From the NCBI RefSeq assembly GCF_000283155.1, contig NW_004454207.1, positions 13,130,862 to 13,194,861 on the forward strand: a stretch of DNA of 64,000 bases, written 5' to 3'. This document shows positions 23,835 through 36,268 of the stretch, one piece after another (the stretch's first letter is position 1; each line of letters opens with the position of its first letter). The DNA is from Ceratotherium simum simum (taxonomy: Eukaryota; Chordata; Mammalia; Perissodactyla; Rhinocerotidae). The notes beneath the pieces were generated by a model that was not told the DNA's origin, did no database searches, and was given only the letters and a program-made list of their open reading frames with translations. Both the position numbers and the translations under genes were made by a program.

Positions 23835-24695
23835 TGTTAGTGCTGCCGAAATAGCTATGATAGATATAGCCAAGGGTTAGCATAAGTTAGCATAAGGGAA
23901 ACCATCTTGAGGAAAGGAACTGCATTGGAACTATAAATGACCCTGATCCACAAGACACCCCCTTTGCTGAGTCAGCCATGCTTTGGTTTGCACATAGCCT
24001 GGATAAGTCGACACCTGCTTGTGAGCAATATGCATGCTCCGCTACTTTCTCAGCCTTAGCTTATGCACAGACCTCCCTATTGCGATAAGGCAGTAACTTT
24101 GTTCTTTAAGTTTTCCCAGGAATGTAACAACCTCCAGAAAGGAGCCCTATGCTGGTATCCATCATCAGTGACAAGAAAAAGGGATGATCCAGCGTCTCAA
24201 GGACTACAACACCAGATGGTCACATTCCCAGACCCCCCTCTTTTCAGCCCATTTGCTGTATATATCTGCTTCAAAATTTTATAGTTTTAAGATGGTTCTT
24301 TAAGGACACTAGTTCGCCATCTTCCCCCTTGTTAGCAAGCTGTAATAAAAAGACCTTTTCTTGGGGCCGGCCCTGTGGCACAAGCGGTTAAGTGCATGCG
24401 CTCCTCTGCAGCAGCCCGGGGTTCGCCGGTTCGGATCCCGGGTACGCACTGATGCACCACTTGGGAAGCCATGCTGTGGCGGCGTCCCATATAAAGTGGA
24501 GGAAGATGGGCATGGATGTTAGCCCAGGGCCAGTCCTCCTCAGCAAAAAAAGAGGAGGTTTGGCAGATGTTAGCACAGGGCTGACCTTCCTCACACACAC
24601 ACACACAAAAACGACCCTTTCTCTCCTACCACCTTGCCTCTGGACTGTTGGCTTGTCTTTGTGGGTGAGTAGAGGACCCCTATTTGGCGGTGACA
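23835..24695 (+). mobile_element. Solo endogenous retrovirus LTR, ERE inserted within
   Basis: The element starts TGTTAGTG and ends GGTGACA, with a perfect 4-bp target duplication CTTC (23831-23834 and 24696-24699), as in class I (gamma-like) endogenous retroviruses. An AATAAA signal lies at about 24344, followed by a U5-like stretch ending ctatttggcggtgaca. An ERE at 24363-24610 separates the signal from the U5 end. No internal viral sequence flanks it, so it is a solo LTR left by recombination. Confidence 0.8.
24363..24610 (+). mobile_element. ERE-type SINE inside a solo LTR
   Basis: Starts ggggccggccctgtggcaca, has the B-box-like ggttcggatcccgggtacgc and the double ggaggaagatggg / aggaggtttggcag body, and ends in a (CA)n tail. 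The flanks agaccttttct and cgaccctttct indicate target duplication. It must be younger than the LTR. Confidence 0.9.
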
Positions 24696-24865
24696 CTTCC
24701 TCAAGGAAAGAGGTGTGTCCAGGCATATGTGATGCGTGACCACGTAGTGTTCAAGTGAATATTTATGTTCAACTGAATATTTATATTATGTTCAATATGA
24801 ATATTTATTTATTAGGTTAGTCATCCTTCTTATGACTCTCAAAGGTTTAGCAATGCCTCCTTAGA

Positions 24866-25855
24866 CCACTTGTTCTCAACTTTGTCTGCACATTGGAATC
24901 CCATCTGTTATGAGAGGTTCAGGGGATTTGATCAGAGATGTAAAAGAAACTTTCCACTCCAAACAAATGGACTGAAGGTATATTTTACCATATAGAGGAT
25001 AGTAAAGGCGATAGTCTGCAAACAGATCCAAATAGGTCAAATAATAAGAGGGAAAAACACCAGCTCCACTGGAATGGGAAAACATCCACATCGGCTGAGA
25101 TAGCAGCAGATCCGAATAGGTCATATAATGAGAGGGAAAAACATCAGATTGACTGGAAAGGGAAAACATCCACATCGACTGAAGGGAAATGACACAAATC
25201 AACCAGAAAGAGAAACACCAGGTTGACCAAAAAGAGAACACCTCAGATCAGTTACTCACAACATCCACGCCCCACTACCGGGGAGTGTCCCTTCAATTGA
25301 CACAGCTGGGTGGGAATCCAATCATCAGAGGTCCTGGGCTGGGCATCCCCTCCACAGGTGAGACTCTCACCAGGCCTCGGTTTCCAGCAGTTTATATAGG
25401 CAATTACAGAGTTTACAGAGCAAGCATTCAGTGTTCCCATGCACAAATGGTTATCAGTGGCATACGTGCACTGAGCCTCCTGGCTATCGTGCCAGCCCAG
25501 CAGTTGTGTACGTGCATTGTTTTCCTTGGTTATCATCCCAGCCCGGCACAGATGGCCAGTCTGCCCCAGGCCATGTTGCCCAAAGGACCGTGAAATTCTT
25601 ACAAATTGCAACTATCTCAGTGGGAGAAAGGGCAGTTCCCGGGAAAAAGGCCAGTTCCCACCACACAGAAAGCAGCTTTATATTTCTTTGTGTGCTGGTG
25701 GCTGTAGGTTAATGGAACAGTCAAACATGGCTGCACTCATGTCAAGACACCATCCTTAGAAATTCTGAGGTCTGGGGAACTATTGGGCATTGGAACTTTG
25801 AAAAACTGCTCAGATGATTCTAACTTGCAGCTGAAGTTGAGAACCATGCTCTAAA
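24866..25855 (+). repeat. MER20 hAT fossil split by an LTR
   Basis: The left end (gttctcaactttgtctgcac, attggaatc) and right end (cagatgattctaacttgcag, gttgagaacca) match MER20. The centre is replaced by the LTR-like element at 24906-25749. Confidence 0.75.
24906..25749. mobile_element. Solo LTR-like element with internal 84-bp duplication
   Basis: It begins TG and ends CA, is flanked by the perfect 5-bp duplication CCATC (24901-24905 and 25750-25754), and disrupts MER20. A 5-bp duplication fits ERVL/MaLR-type or related LTRs. Internally an 84-bp unit (starting cagatcc-aataggtca) occurs twice in tandem at 25023 and 25107. Orientation is uncertain. Its open frames (up to 134 codons) show no viral protein signature. 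Confidence 0.72.
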
Positions 25856-25859
25856 CTTT

Positions 25860-26603
25860 ATAGAACACTGGCCATATGTAAATTAAGAAACCTTCATGCT
25901 GCCATCTTCTGCTAAAATTCTCTATTCACTGACTACCTGATCAGTGTTCTAACTCATAATTCTTTCTTAACTATGCTACAATACCTTTAATAATTCTCAG
26001 ATGAATTCTGGTTTTTCATTCTCAAGTATTAGTTCTTGCTGCTGGTTTAGAAGTTTCTGAGGCATTAGTACAACAATTTGTCTTTGGGGGCAGGTTTTAT
26101 TCACCATTGACATTGCATATTTAAGCTGTGAGCCAGGGCTCAGTTATCACAAAAGATTTGCCCATTGGTCAATAATTCATGTTGAATCACTTGAGGGCAC
26201 AGATCTAACATTGCTTTCTGGGTGGGGGTGGGGGGCGGGACCTAGAGTGTTATGCACTAGGGGGTTTGAGAAAAGGATTCAGATGCGTTGGCCTTGATGG
26301 CTAAAATTAATTCTACATAAAATGGTATTCACAGATGGTTAATTTTCATTCTAAGTTCTTGGTTTAATTAGTGCTCTCTAGTTAAGATATACATGCAGAT
26401 GTCTCTGTTTGTTTTCATTGTTTGTTAATTAATTATTTTTCATGACCATCTTAAGAAAATAGAATTTCCTGCCTGGAAGTCACTAGAGCTGCAGGGATTA
26501 GGGTTCAAGTCATTCAAGGACACAGTCTCTAGACTCAGTGCTTCATACTCTAGTCTCCAAGATTAAACCTCACAGGGTATAATGTGGGGCAACATATCTA
26601 CAC
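25860..26603. other. Intergenic, no gene seen
   Basis: No coding, RNA or clear transposon signal is recognised. It includes a G-rich ggtgggggtggggggcggga run at about 26221-26240. Confidence 0.5.
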
Positions 26604-26619
26604 GGATGGCACACATTTA

Positions 26620-26826
26620 TTTTATTTATTTATTTTTTTTTGCTGAGGAAGATTGGCCCTGAGCTGACATCTGTGCCCATCTTCCTCTATTTTGTATGTG
26701 GGATGCCACCACAGCATGACTTGATGAGCGGTGTGTAGATCTGCGCCCGGGATCCAAACCTGTGAACCCTGGGCCGCTGAAGCGGAGCACACGAACTTAA
26801 CCACTACACCACCGGGCTGGCCCCAA
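26620..26826 (-). mobile_element. ERE-type SINE, reverse strand, perfect target duplication
   Basis: Read on the - strand it starts ggggccagcccggtggtgta and ends in an AAATAAATAA-type tail. It is flanked by a perfect 16-bp duplication (ggatggcacacattta at 26604-26619 and 26827-26842). Confidence 0.93.
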
Positions 26827-27494
26827 GGATGGCACACATTTAAATTGCTGTTGGTTTTTCTGGAATCTCACAGTATTTATTCATTAAAAAATTAAAACTT
26901 GAGGGAAGATAATTGAGCATTTTTGTTCATTAATCCCTTTCAGGATTATGTCTCCCCCCTCCCAATTTAATTGATCTAGAAAACCACACCTTACAAAATG
27001 ATTATTTTGCCTGAAATGGATATATATTGAGGGAAGACAGGTCAAGCCTCATGGGGAAGTTCCCTGGTTAGGGAGGATGTATGTATGGGGTTGTGGTCTG
27101 GGGGTGCCAAGTGCTAGCTTGTTGTAGGGAAGGCTTCTTGGGGTTACCCTTCTCAGCCTCCATGATCCAGGGTCTTGTTCTTTGTGTTACGAGTACTGAC
27201 TGGATTTCCTTAGATAGATACCCAGAGATAGTCCTTGGAGACAGACCTACTTTATTTAAACTCACAAGAGACATGTTCTAACTAGAATAAACACTTATTA
27301 ATTGATAGCTGGGACCATCACTTTCCAAATGCTGGAATGCTCTAATCTTCTGTTTAGCATTTTTCTGTCCTAGTATTAAACTATCTGAAATACTAACTAG
27401 GAGATTGCTTGGTGAGTATGGATGAGAATAAAGGAAAGAAACAGAACGCTGTGGCAGCCAGGGATATTAGTTGCAAGCAACAGAAACAGACTTT

Positions 27495-27600
27495 GGCTGA
27501 TTTAAGAAAAAAAGAAGGAGAAGGAGGAGGAGGAGAAAGGGGAGAGGGCAGGGGCAGGAGGAGGAGGGAGAAGAGGAGGAGGAGAAGGAGAAGAAGAAGT
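27495..27600. repeat. (GGA/GAA)n purine-rich microsatellite
   Basis: About 100 bases almost entirely purine on the + strand (ggaggaggaggagaaagg and similar). The Glu/Gly/Arg-rich open frame across it is a by-product of composition. Confidence 0.9.
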
Positions 27601-29639
27601 TTATGAGAAGATATTAGGTAGCTCACAGAATCACTAGGAAGCCAGGAGAAGCAAGCTGAAGTGGGTTGCACAAAGGGAGACTCTGAAGCCAAAATCATGG
27701 GTAAAAATCATAGCTCAGAGCAGTTTGGTAAAAGGCATTGTGGCCATCTCTGCCACTGCAGGTGGCCTGGACACTGGTCTTTGCAGTGGCTCTGAAGCCA
27801 CTGCTGCCTAGCAGGAAGTGGGAAGCTGCTACCACTGATACAAAGAATGTCCCCATTTTTTGTGACACTAGTTCCAAATTCAAAACCCCTTGTGGAAATG
27901 GCCAAGCCTAAGACATGTTCATGTGGTAGCTGGCAGAATTGCGGAGACAAAAGCATTTTCAGCTTCTAATCTTCTGGGTGTCATCCATTCTTGCTTTAGG
28001 GGTGACGTGGAGTTCATAATTAAGCCAAAATGTCTCTCCCATTGTGTGTTGATTCAGTTAGTCTCAGCCTCAGAATCATTGCTGTTAAGCAAAGGACTCA
28101 ACAAACACCATGAGGCTCCCACAAGCATAGGTGCACCTCACGGGCACAGGGTCAGCGGATGCCATCCCAGAGAGGTATGCTTTGTCTAGGAGAAATGGGA
28201 CACATCACGGGTCCAGGAGAGGGGCCCTTCCCGACTGCCACTATACCTCTTTATAGGCAAATAAGTCAAGAGAGGGGCTTTGCAACTCAGGTGCATGAGG
28301 AAATGATTTGAGCTTGGGCACCACCAGCTGCCCAGGGCAGTTGCACATCTACTCCTATCTCCTGGAATCCTTGTGGGACGTTGAGAGCATATGCAGCCTC
28401 TCTCATTGCTTGCCCGTTTTCAGCTAGCAGAAAATCCTCTCTCCACAGCTGCATATAAACAACATTACCCAGTTGGGCTCAGAATCTTTGCATTTCCACA
28501 AGCTGATTTTGTCAATATGCCCAAAGATAACCAGTTTCTCATGCTAAGAAACTCACACTGATATTGGAACCAGAGTCCTAATTTATTGATTGCAATGAGA
28601 AATATACCTGGGAGGAATGCCAGAATAGAATCCAGTTGGCTGGTTGTCTCCCCTTTTAGAAAAAGAAGGTCTAGTTTATAAAAACAAAAAAAGTTGTTTG
28701 GGGAGTAGACAAATAGCTTGGGCTGGTATGGTGGCTTCATGGATGTTAGGGACCAAGGCTTTTATCGTTCTGTTCCACCATCTCAGTGTGTGGCTTTCAT
28801 CTTCACAGTTATCTCATAGTCCAAGATGGCTGCTGGAGCTTCAGCCATCACATCTGTGTTACAGGAAGAAAGAGAGAAAAGGCAAAAGGGCAAAAAAGAG
28901 TCTCCTTTCAGATGTATCAGATTTCATTAAGCAGCCTTCCTCCAAGTCTCCCACAACACTACTGCTTACATCTTGTGGGCCAGAAATTAGTCATCTAGCT
29001 AAACCTTGTTGCAAAGAAGGCTGAGAAATATAGTCTTTTCCTCCATCTGTAACTGTGCACAGCTAAAAATCCACATTCCATTACTAAGAAGAAAGGGGAC
29101 AATGGATGTAGTGGTAAGCAAATAGCAATTTCTTGACATATCTACCTTGTATGGTTATTAGGAAGATCAGTAAAATAGGTAAAGCACTGACATCGTCCAA
29201 TAAATTGATCATAACCAAATGTATTGACTGCCAAAAGTTTCTGCCAGTTGATATACTTGATTTTGTTTACGTTTGACTATCATATCCCTTCAGTTACATT
29301 GATACCAACACCCTCATGTAGTAACTAAAAATACAATAAGAATAATAGCTATTCGTTGAATGCCTTTTAGGTGTTGGCATCTTAACGGCACTTAGTGGCA
29401 TATATGTATTATTTCAATTAAATTTCACAATCGCTCCTTAGGTAAGTATAAGCACCTCAGTTTTATAGAGGAAGAAACTGAGGTTTCAGTAACCAGCCAA
29501 AGGTCATATAAAAGTAGTAGTCTAAGAATCAAACCCTAAATTTGTCTCTACCTGATGTTGTAATGCCTCCCAACATAATTAAGGAGAACAAATTGTAAGC
29601 AAAAAGAATCTATAATACTATCATCTGGAGAATATATAC

Positions 29640-30110
29640 TCCATTTTACATATTGCTTGTATGTATATAGTGATTTGATACATAGTTGCAATTAAGTGTT
29701 CATATCACTTTGCCCTCTGCTGTTTTCACTTTATGAAATATCATAAACACTTTCCATGTTTTGAGTGTTCCCAATTATTTTATCTTTTTGAAGTCATTCA
29801 TTAAACCTCTTCTCTGACATAGACATTTAGGTCCCAACTTTTTGCTAATGGAAAATGGCAGCCATTAATGTCTTTGCACTTTTTTCGTTTCTATTGAGTT
29901 ATTTCCTATTAACTTTTGCCTGTGGAAATAACAGCTTGAAAGATAAAAGCATGCTTATGGTACTTGTTACATATTACAATATTATTTTCCAAAAGGTTGT
30001 ACCAATTTACACTGCCACTGGCAAAAATGAGTGGTTCCTCAACACTACAAGCTTACCAGCAATGGATAGAGTTTATATAGAGAGATATAAATAAAAAGAT
30101 AGAATATGGT
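29640..30110 (-). repeat. Old L1 fragment (antisense)
   Basis: Antisense L1-like blocks such as attattttccaaaaggttgt, accaatttacactgccactg and cacttttttcgtttctattg identify a diverged L1 piece. The boundaries are approximate. Confidence 0.55.
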
Positions 30111-31919
30111 GGAAAATAGTATCTCAAGTTAGCCTCAATTTATTTTTCTTTGTTTGTAGTAATAATAAGCGAAAAAAACAAATCTTCAGTTTGCAAGACC
30201 AGTGCAAAACTGGTCCTGCGTTGGATAGGAGAGAGCAAGTTTAAGACAAATTGTGATTTTTTTGCATGATTAGATAACAGAGGTAGAGTTACAGTGAAGT
30301 TAATGAAACTTAAGTTTCAGAGCCTCTCGTTTGCAAATGGGCCACTTCCAAGGCCCTGGGAGATGCTCTAGCAATGGTCTTATGTTTTTGTGAAAATTTG
30401 CAAAGGTAAGATATTTTAACTGCAATCTGTTATGACTACTTTCTACTTGGTGGTTTGTTGGCAAACCGTCTCTTTCAAAAAAAAAAAAAAAAAAGGCCTG
30501 ATTTCTGATTTGCTGCATTTGCTAATTTCCATGGTGTAAATACTTCCTCCATGGCTGATTTCAAGCTACCAATAGTTTAACAAGCATATTATAAAATTCC
30601 TAAATATGTAACAATCCGCTCTTGAGAACCACCATTTGTCCCTCTGATACACTTCCCTTCCTACCTGGTGGTGGTGGTGGAGTGGGCACAGTGATCTTGG
30701 CATTCTACTATGGGAAAGTTGAGTTGGTATTGCAGTGAGTTTTGACGTAGTGGCATCTATTTATGTGGGTTGAAGGCATGTTCGTATACACTTAAGTTAT
30801 TGATAGACCTCTTGGTGTAGAAATAGCTTCCAGGAATATTCCTACCCTACTGTGCTGACTTGGAGTTGTGACCTGAATGTGCAAGGCCAGAAGTCGTATC
30901 ATGATATGAAAGTGTCCTACAGGTCCTGGCCCCTGAAGTATGTGGGTAGTGAAAGAGAAACAAGATTTGAAATGCTTAGAGGTCTAAGCTGGCATATAGA
31001 AAATGATCAGATGTGTGAAATTGTAAGGGAAGGATTTGGTTCTTATTGATGCCTAGCCAAAATGCTTCTCTCATATTAGGAATAAACTTGATAATACAAC
31101 TATAGAAGTTCCAACAATTTTTTAAAGGGAAGTGTAGACATAAATCTCTACTAGTACTTTAAAGAGTGAGTGTAACTAAGTGTGAATTACTATGTTATGT
31201 ATCACAACATATGCATTGTATTTTACCATATTAAATAATGAGTTATGAAGCTGAAAGAAAATTTTCTAAACAATCAGAAATTAAGAAACAAACATTGATC
31301 AACCATGCTAGAGGCTGATCAATAAATTATTGATCAACTGATACTTGATAATTATCTTTATATCCTGAGATATAAAGGATATATCTCTGAATTATTTCTT
31401 TAGAGAAAATGATATTACAAAATTGTCACATGAGGAAGGCATAAACAAGTATTGGGCAAAAAACATAGGAAAATATATTACAACCGTGTGACAGGTATTA
31501 CTTCATAAAAATGTTACACCTATTTGGAAAAAGATAAAATGAGATGCATACATTGCATGCATTATACCATACACAAGAATCTAATGCCCTTTTTGTCTTT
31601 CATAACATTGACATTTTGGAGGAATCCAGGCCAGATGTTTTATAGATTGTCCTACGCTTTGAATACATCTGATTGTTTCTTCATGGTTAGATTCAGTTCA
31701 GGTTAAACATTTTTTGCAAGAAGACTATATAGGTGATGTTGTTGCTTTTCCCAAGTGCATCACATGAGGAGGCATATGATTGCCCCTTATTGGTGTTGCT
31801 ACTTTTGGTCATTTGGTTAAGATGGGGCATATACCTTTAAGTGTTGGCATATATAGAAATAAATCACACAGCTACTGTATTCACACTCTGAGAAGCAAAG
31901 TATCAGGCAAGACCTAGAG

Positions 31920-32750
31920 TGCGCAGCAGGAGGCAGTCGCTTTCCCAGGCTCGCGGGAAACCGGTCTAACCACGCCCACCCTACTGCCCGCCCGCGTCTC
32001 TTTTCCCATAAAATCACCTCTCTGAACCAGAGAGCCCCTACTCCAAGGCGCCCAAATCTTTTCCCATCGGCATGGACGCGCCTGCGCAGCGAGTCTCCAG
32101 GCGGCTCCTCTCCAGCGCCCGACCGCTTCTTTTTCTTGCTCTCTTCGGCCTCCCCTTCTTTTCCCTAAGGGGTCATCACAGGGCGCCAAACGCGCGCGCC
32201 CGCGGGAAGGCTGGGGGCGGGGTGAGGCGCAGCGCGGCACGTCAGTGGCCTTCTGGACGGAAGTCCGCAGCCGCCGGAGCCGCTGATTGGCTTTCGAGCT
32301 GGCGCCTGTCTCGGCCCCCGCGCCAGTTTCGGGCTGGTTGGCGCGGAATCGAGAGTCTCCGGGACCATGGCGCCCGTACACGGCGAGGACTGTGAGCTGG
32401 GGGCGAGCGGGGAGGGACACCCCGCGCGTGGGGTCCCGGGTTGGGAGTGCGGGGACCGTGGAATGACTGCGGGTGGTGGGGGCTCTGAGGGGGTCTCTGT
32501 TTTATTTTGTGTTAAGGAGGCGTGCGCCCGGGTCGCCCCGCGGGGCTATTGGGCGCGGACGTCGGTTGTCCTGGGCTGGGACCCATCTGCGTTGGACGAG
32601 GCTTCCTTGCAGGAGTCTTTGCTTCTGGCAAACCCGAGCAACCCCCCTGCGGGGCTTTTTGTTTGGGAGGCTGCCTCACCTCTATCACTGCAGGTCTCCG
32701 CACTAGCCTGCTTTTCTTTTTATTTCTTTTCGTGAGTCCCATGTGCTGGG
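31920..32750 (+). promoter_or_regulatory. CpG-island promoter of POLA1
   Basis: A sharp switch from A/T-rich to CpG-dense sequence spans the POLA1 start codon. No TATA box is seen. Visible sites are a perfect NF-Y box on the reverse strand (agccaatcag, 32283-32292), a GC box (ggggcgggg, 32214-32222), a perfect E2F-type site (TTTGGCGC read on the - strand, 32183-32190) and a second E2F-like TTGGCGCG at 32338-32345, just ahead of the start codon. TATA-less, E2F-linked control is usual for replication genes induced at the G1/S transition, and human POLA1 has such a promoter. The transcription start is inferred to lie shortly upstream of 32367. Confidence 0.85.
32367..32391 (+). CDS. POLA1: POLA1 coding exon 1
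   Basis: Encodes residues 1-8 (M-A-P-V-H-G-E-D) plus the first base of codon 9, ending GACT|gtgagc. The start lies in the CpG island, in perfect Kozak context, and matches the family's conserved N-terminus. Confidence 0.96.
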
Positions 32751-33055
32751 CACAGCTTTATCGAGACTGGCCCCGGTGGGACACAGTCTTGGCCGAAAGT
32801 ATGTCACTACTCCCGCCCCAAGTGTCCGCTTAAGGGCTAGGACAGAACGGATGTGCGCCCTCTCCTTTATAGAAACTCCCAGGAAAATTCTTATACATTG
32901 TAACTAAGCAGGAAAGAGAGCCCTAAGTGCTGTCACTAGAAGATCAAAATGCATTTTGTCTTTTTAGGTAATGGGTTTCTACTTTATGCGTTAACAATTT
33001 TTCTTTCAAAATCTATGGAAAGTTCATCAAGTGCTGCATTAAAAAAAAGTGTTCA

Positions 33056-33271
33056 GGGCCGGCCCCGTGGCTTAGCGGTTAAGTGCGTGCTCTCCGCTGC
33101 CGGCGGCCCGGGTTCGGATCCCGGGTGCGCACCGAGGCACCACTCCTCCAGCCATGCTGAGGCCGCATCCCACATACAGCAACTAGAAGGATGTACAGCT
33201 ATGACAGACAACTATGTACTGGGGCTTTGGGGGAAAAATAAATAAATAAAATCTTAAAAAAAAAATAGTTA
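33056..33271 (+). mobile_element. ERE-type SINE in POLA1 intron 1
   Basis: Starts gggccggccccgtggcttag and closely resembles the copies at 164 and 5244. It ends in TAAA units and A runs and is flanked by the A-rich duplication ending agtgttca (33041-33055 and 33272-33286). It is in the same orientation as POLA1. Confidence 0.93.
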
Positions 33272-33285
33272 AAAAAAAAGTGTTC

Positions 33286-33323
33286 ACAATCTAGTCATCT
33301 CTGGACAATCTAGTCATCTCTGG
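33286..33323. repeat. Two-copy 19-bp tandem repeat
   Basis: acaatctagtcatctctgg occurs twice head to tail at 33286 and 33305, directly after the ERE target duplication. Confidence 0.9.
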
Positions 33324-36268
33324 TGGAGCTTCTAGAAAAAAATGCCTCAGTTCAGCAGCATTTCGAATGCCTTGTATATCACTCTGTTTTCAGTGGTAAT
33401 CTTTTATTTCCAAAAATAGAATGCAAAAATGCAAATGGCTTTGTCTGATTTCTGATTTTTGAACAGTGTTCAACTAAAGTGTGACTTAACTTCAGTGAAC
33501 TTCTAACTTAAAATCAGATGCTTCACTTTCTTAGCTCAAGCGGCATATCTCCTGTCACTCAAATACATCACCATTAATGAGAACTTCCTTCCTAATCAGC
33601 TTCCTTTGCATGCACCTAGTTGTGAAGCACAGATTTCAATTTGTTCTGCTAGCCTTTCATTTTTTAAGACAATTTATTTTGGAGAGTCGACTAGGCTGGA
33701 TTACAAATGGGATATAGGATGTGAGTACGTGAACAGTCTTTGCAGCCCTCCATCAGTGATTTGCCACTAAGCCCTTTCTTCACCCTAAAAACTGTACATC
33801 ATCTGTGAACATCAAGAAATCACTCTTTGGAGCATACTCTGCAATCTTGAGACCTCTCTTAAGTCATGGTGTTGATTAAGTAGTCGCTGGGGACTTGTGA
33901 CTGGAATTTTTCCTTTAGAGCAGACTGAAAGATTGTTACCTGAAAGACTGTTGCAGGCTAGTGTCTTCTGCTTTTGGGGACGATGGGAGTATGCCAGATG
34001 GTAATTTTGAAACAAATATTTAAGCTTTTGTAACTGGATTTTTTTCACGCTTATTCTTTTTTGCTAACTTACCCACATGAAGCATTGGAGACATATTCCA
34101 AAAAGGAAAATCGAGGCCTTTTTTTTCCCCTTAAGTATTAGACGGTGGGGTACCTTGACAATGGCAGTGAAAAGTTGAAAGGTCTGTAACTAGCTGTTAT
34201 TATTATATGAAAAGGGATTAGAGAGTTTAATGATTTAAAAAAGGCAGGTACAGTGATTCATTTATTTGTTCATTCAGCAAATATTTATTATGTATCTACT
34301 TGGCATAGGCATTCTGCCAGGCTCTGGTGTTACAGTGGTAGGTAAGCAGGACATAGTTTTTGTCTTCATGGAGTTGAGTGGTAAACATCTAATTATATAC
34401 AGTGCTATATTGAGGCTTCCCTGAGAAAACTGCTTTGCTCTATTTTTTGCTTTCTAGAGGCTAGACCATGGTACTGCTAGGTGTGCTGTGTGTGGGGTGT
34501 GTGTGTATGTGTATGTGACTTTTCTGCATCTATACACATACACAAACATTAAAGGAGCTTCTCCTGTATTGCCGAGTACAAAGTAAGCCAAGCATCTTCA
34601 TTTAATCCTTAACGACTTTATGAAGCATACATGATTATCCCCATTTCACAGATGAGGACCCTGAGGCTCTGCATTGGTCAGAGTCCTTAGGTGTCAGCTG
34701 CAGGAACCAACTCTCTCTGATTTAAACAAAAGGAATTTGTTAGAATGATATTGTATTGTTCACAGAAATTCCAGGAGGACTCGAGAGCCAGTCTGGGGGC
34801 TGCTCAGCCAGGAACAGTGATTAAAATCGTGTCACAAAACTGGTCCGGTGAGGAGGTTGTTGCCATCCACTGCCAAGTACTTGATATTATAGCTTGTTCC
34901 TTGGGACACTGTTGGCACTGTTGCCCCAGGCACTCAATCCTCCTGCAGTTGTTGCTACTTCTAGAATCTTCCTTCAGCCCACCCCCTTTCCTTATGACAC
35001 TAGCTTCTGATTGAAAGTCTGAGCAGGTGTTCCTGATTGGTAGAGCGTATTTTTTTATATGCCCATGCCGTAGCTGCAAGGGTGTCTGGGAAAGAGCATC
35101 TGCCTTTCAGCTTCTGTAGTGGGGCGTGTGTTTTGTGTCCCATCAAGACTTATAAGGGGAGAATTTCACAAACAGGTTCAGATGCTGGGCCGCTTAAAAA
35201 AACAGCAAGACAGCTGGCCACTGCAGCTCAGAGAGGTTAACCAGTGGTGTCATGTCACCCAGTTAAGTGGCAGAGTGGGGTAGTGCTGCTTCTCCCTAAT
35301 CTCTTGTTCTCCTGCTCACTCTATGCTCTCATGTCAAACTTACCTCCCACACTGACTTTCTCTCTGAATACACCTTGCATTTTCGTCTCTGTAATTTGGC
35401 TCATGCCTTTTCCTCTTCTTGTGCCACTTTTTACCCTGTAAAAAGTGATGAAATGTGAAATTCTATTCTTCTTTCTGGCTCTGTGTTGGAAACCTCCCTT
35501 GTGAAGCCTTCCCTGATTTCCCAGGCAAAATTAATGGTTCTTTTTTCAATTTTTCCTCAGTACTGTGTTTTTACCTCTTATATGGCACCATCTTTATATG
35601 ATGGTGGGAGCCTCAGGTCCTTTTGCTTTACTTGACTGTGAGCCGCTTGAGAACAGCTAACTCTGTGGTATTTGTAATTGTATCCCAAACCCTGTAGAGT
35701 GGTACATTGTTGCCTGTGGAGTAAGTCTGTTTGAAGACCTGTACATTTTGTCAGGGTAACCTACTAAAGGAGTCAAGAGAGTCTTGAAGGGAATACACTG
35801 AGGTCAGCTTTTCCCTCTCAGTGGTCATGTTCAGTAATCTCTGAATCTTCATGTAGGCCTGCTCACGGTTTTTTGAAATCATTTGAGTGACACCCAAGAT
35901 TTTGTGGCTGTTATCATTAAGTATCTGCATTCCTTAGTTTTTACTTAATGCCTTTCTGAAAATGGATTTAAAAGTGGAACGTGGAAGTCAAACAATAGAC
36001 TGAGATGTTATAAAGCGAGATTCCATTTCCAGAAAGCTAGAAAAAAATAAGATCTCTAATTATACTTCACCTCTAAGATATAGTTTTCAGCAGTTTATTG
36101 CCAGCATTTGGTACATGTTCTTTAAATTGCATCTTCTATTTCAGTCAAACACTTAGTCAAACAGCTTAATGTTGTTATGAATGTTCCAGGGTTGGAGCTT
36201 TTAGGGTGCCTCTTATCAATACTTCTCCTTTTCTGTGCCTGCTCTTTTTTATAAAATAATTAGCACCA

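Larger units (their letters stand above)
26843..31915. other. Intergenic up to the POLA1 promoter, no gene seen
   Basis: No exon or RNA gene is supported. The contents include a purine-rich microsatellite (27495-27600), a diverged interspersed repeat near 28.8-29.06 kb, and an old antisense L1 fragment at about 29640-30110 (ccaaaaggttgtaccaattt). The sequence from 30.5 to 31.9 kb is ordinary and A/T-rich. Confidence 0.5.

Noticed and set aside
1..31900. Conventional PCYT1B exons carrying cytidylyltransferase motifs
   Set aside because: I looked for the catalytic-domain and N-terminal coding sequence on the minus strand and found none. Apart from the single candidate exon at 11331-11402, the gene probably lies beyond the left edge.
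31914..32420. 168-codon minus-strand and 107-codon plus-strand frames in the CpG island
   Set aside because: GC-rich, stop-poor sequence produces long frames by composition. They are Arg/Ala/Gly/Pro-rich, overlap the promoter and match nothing recognised.
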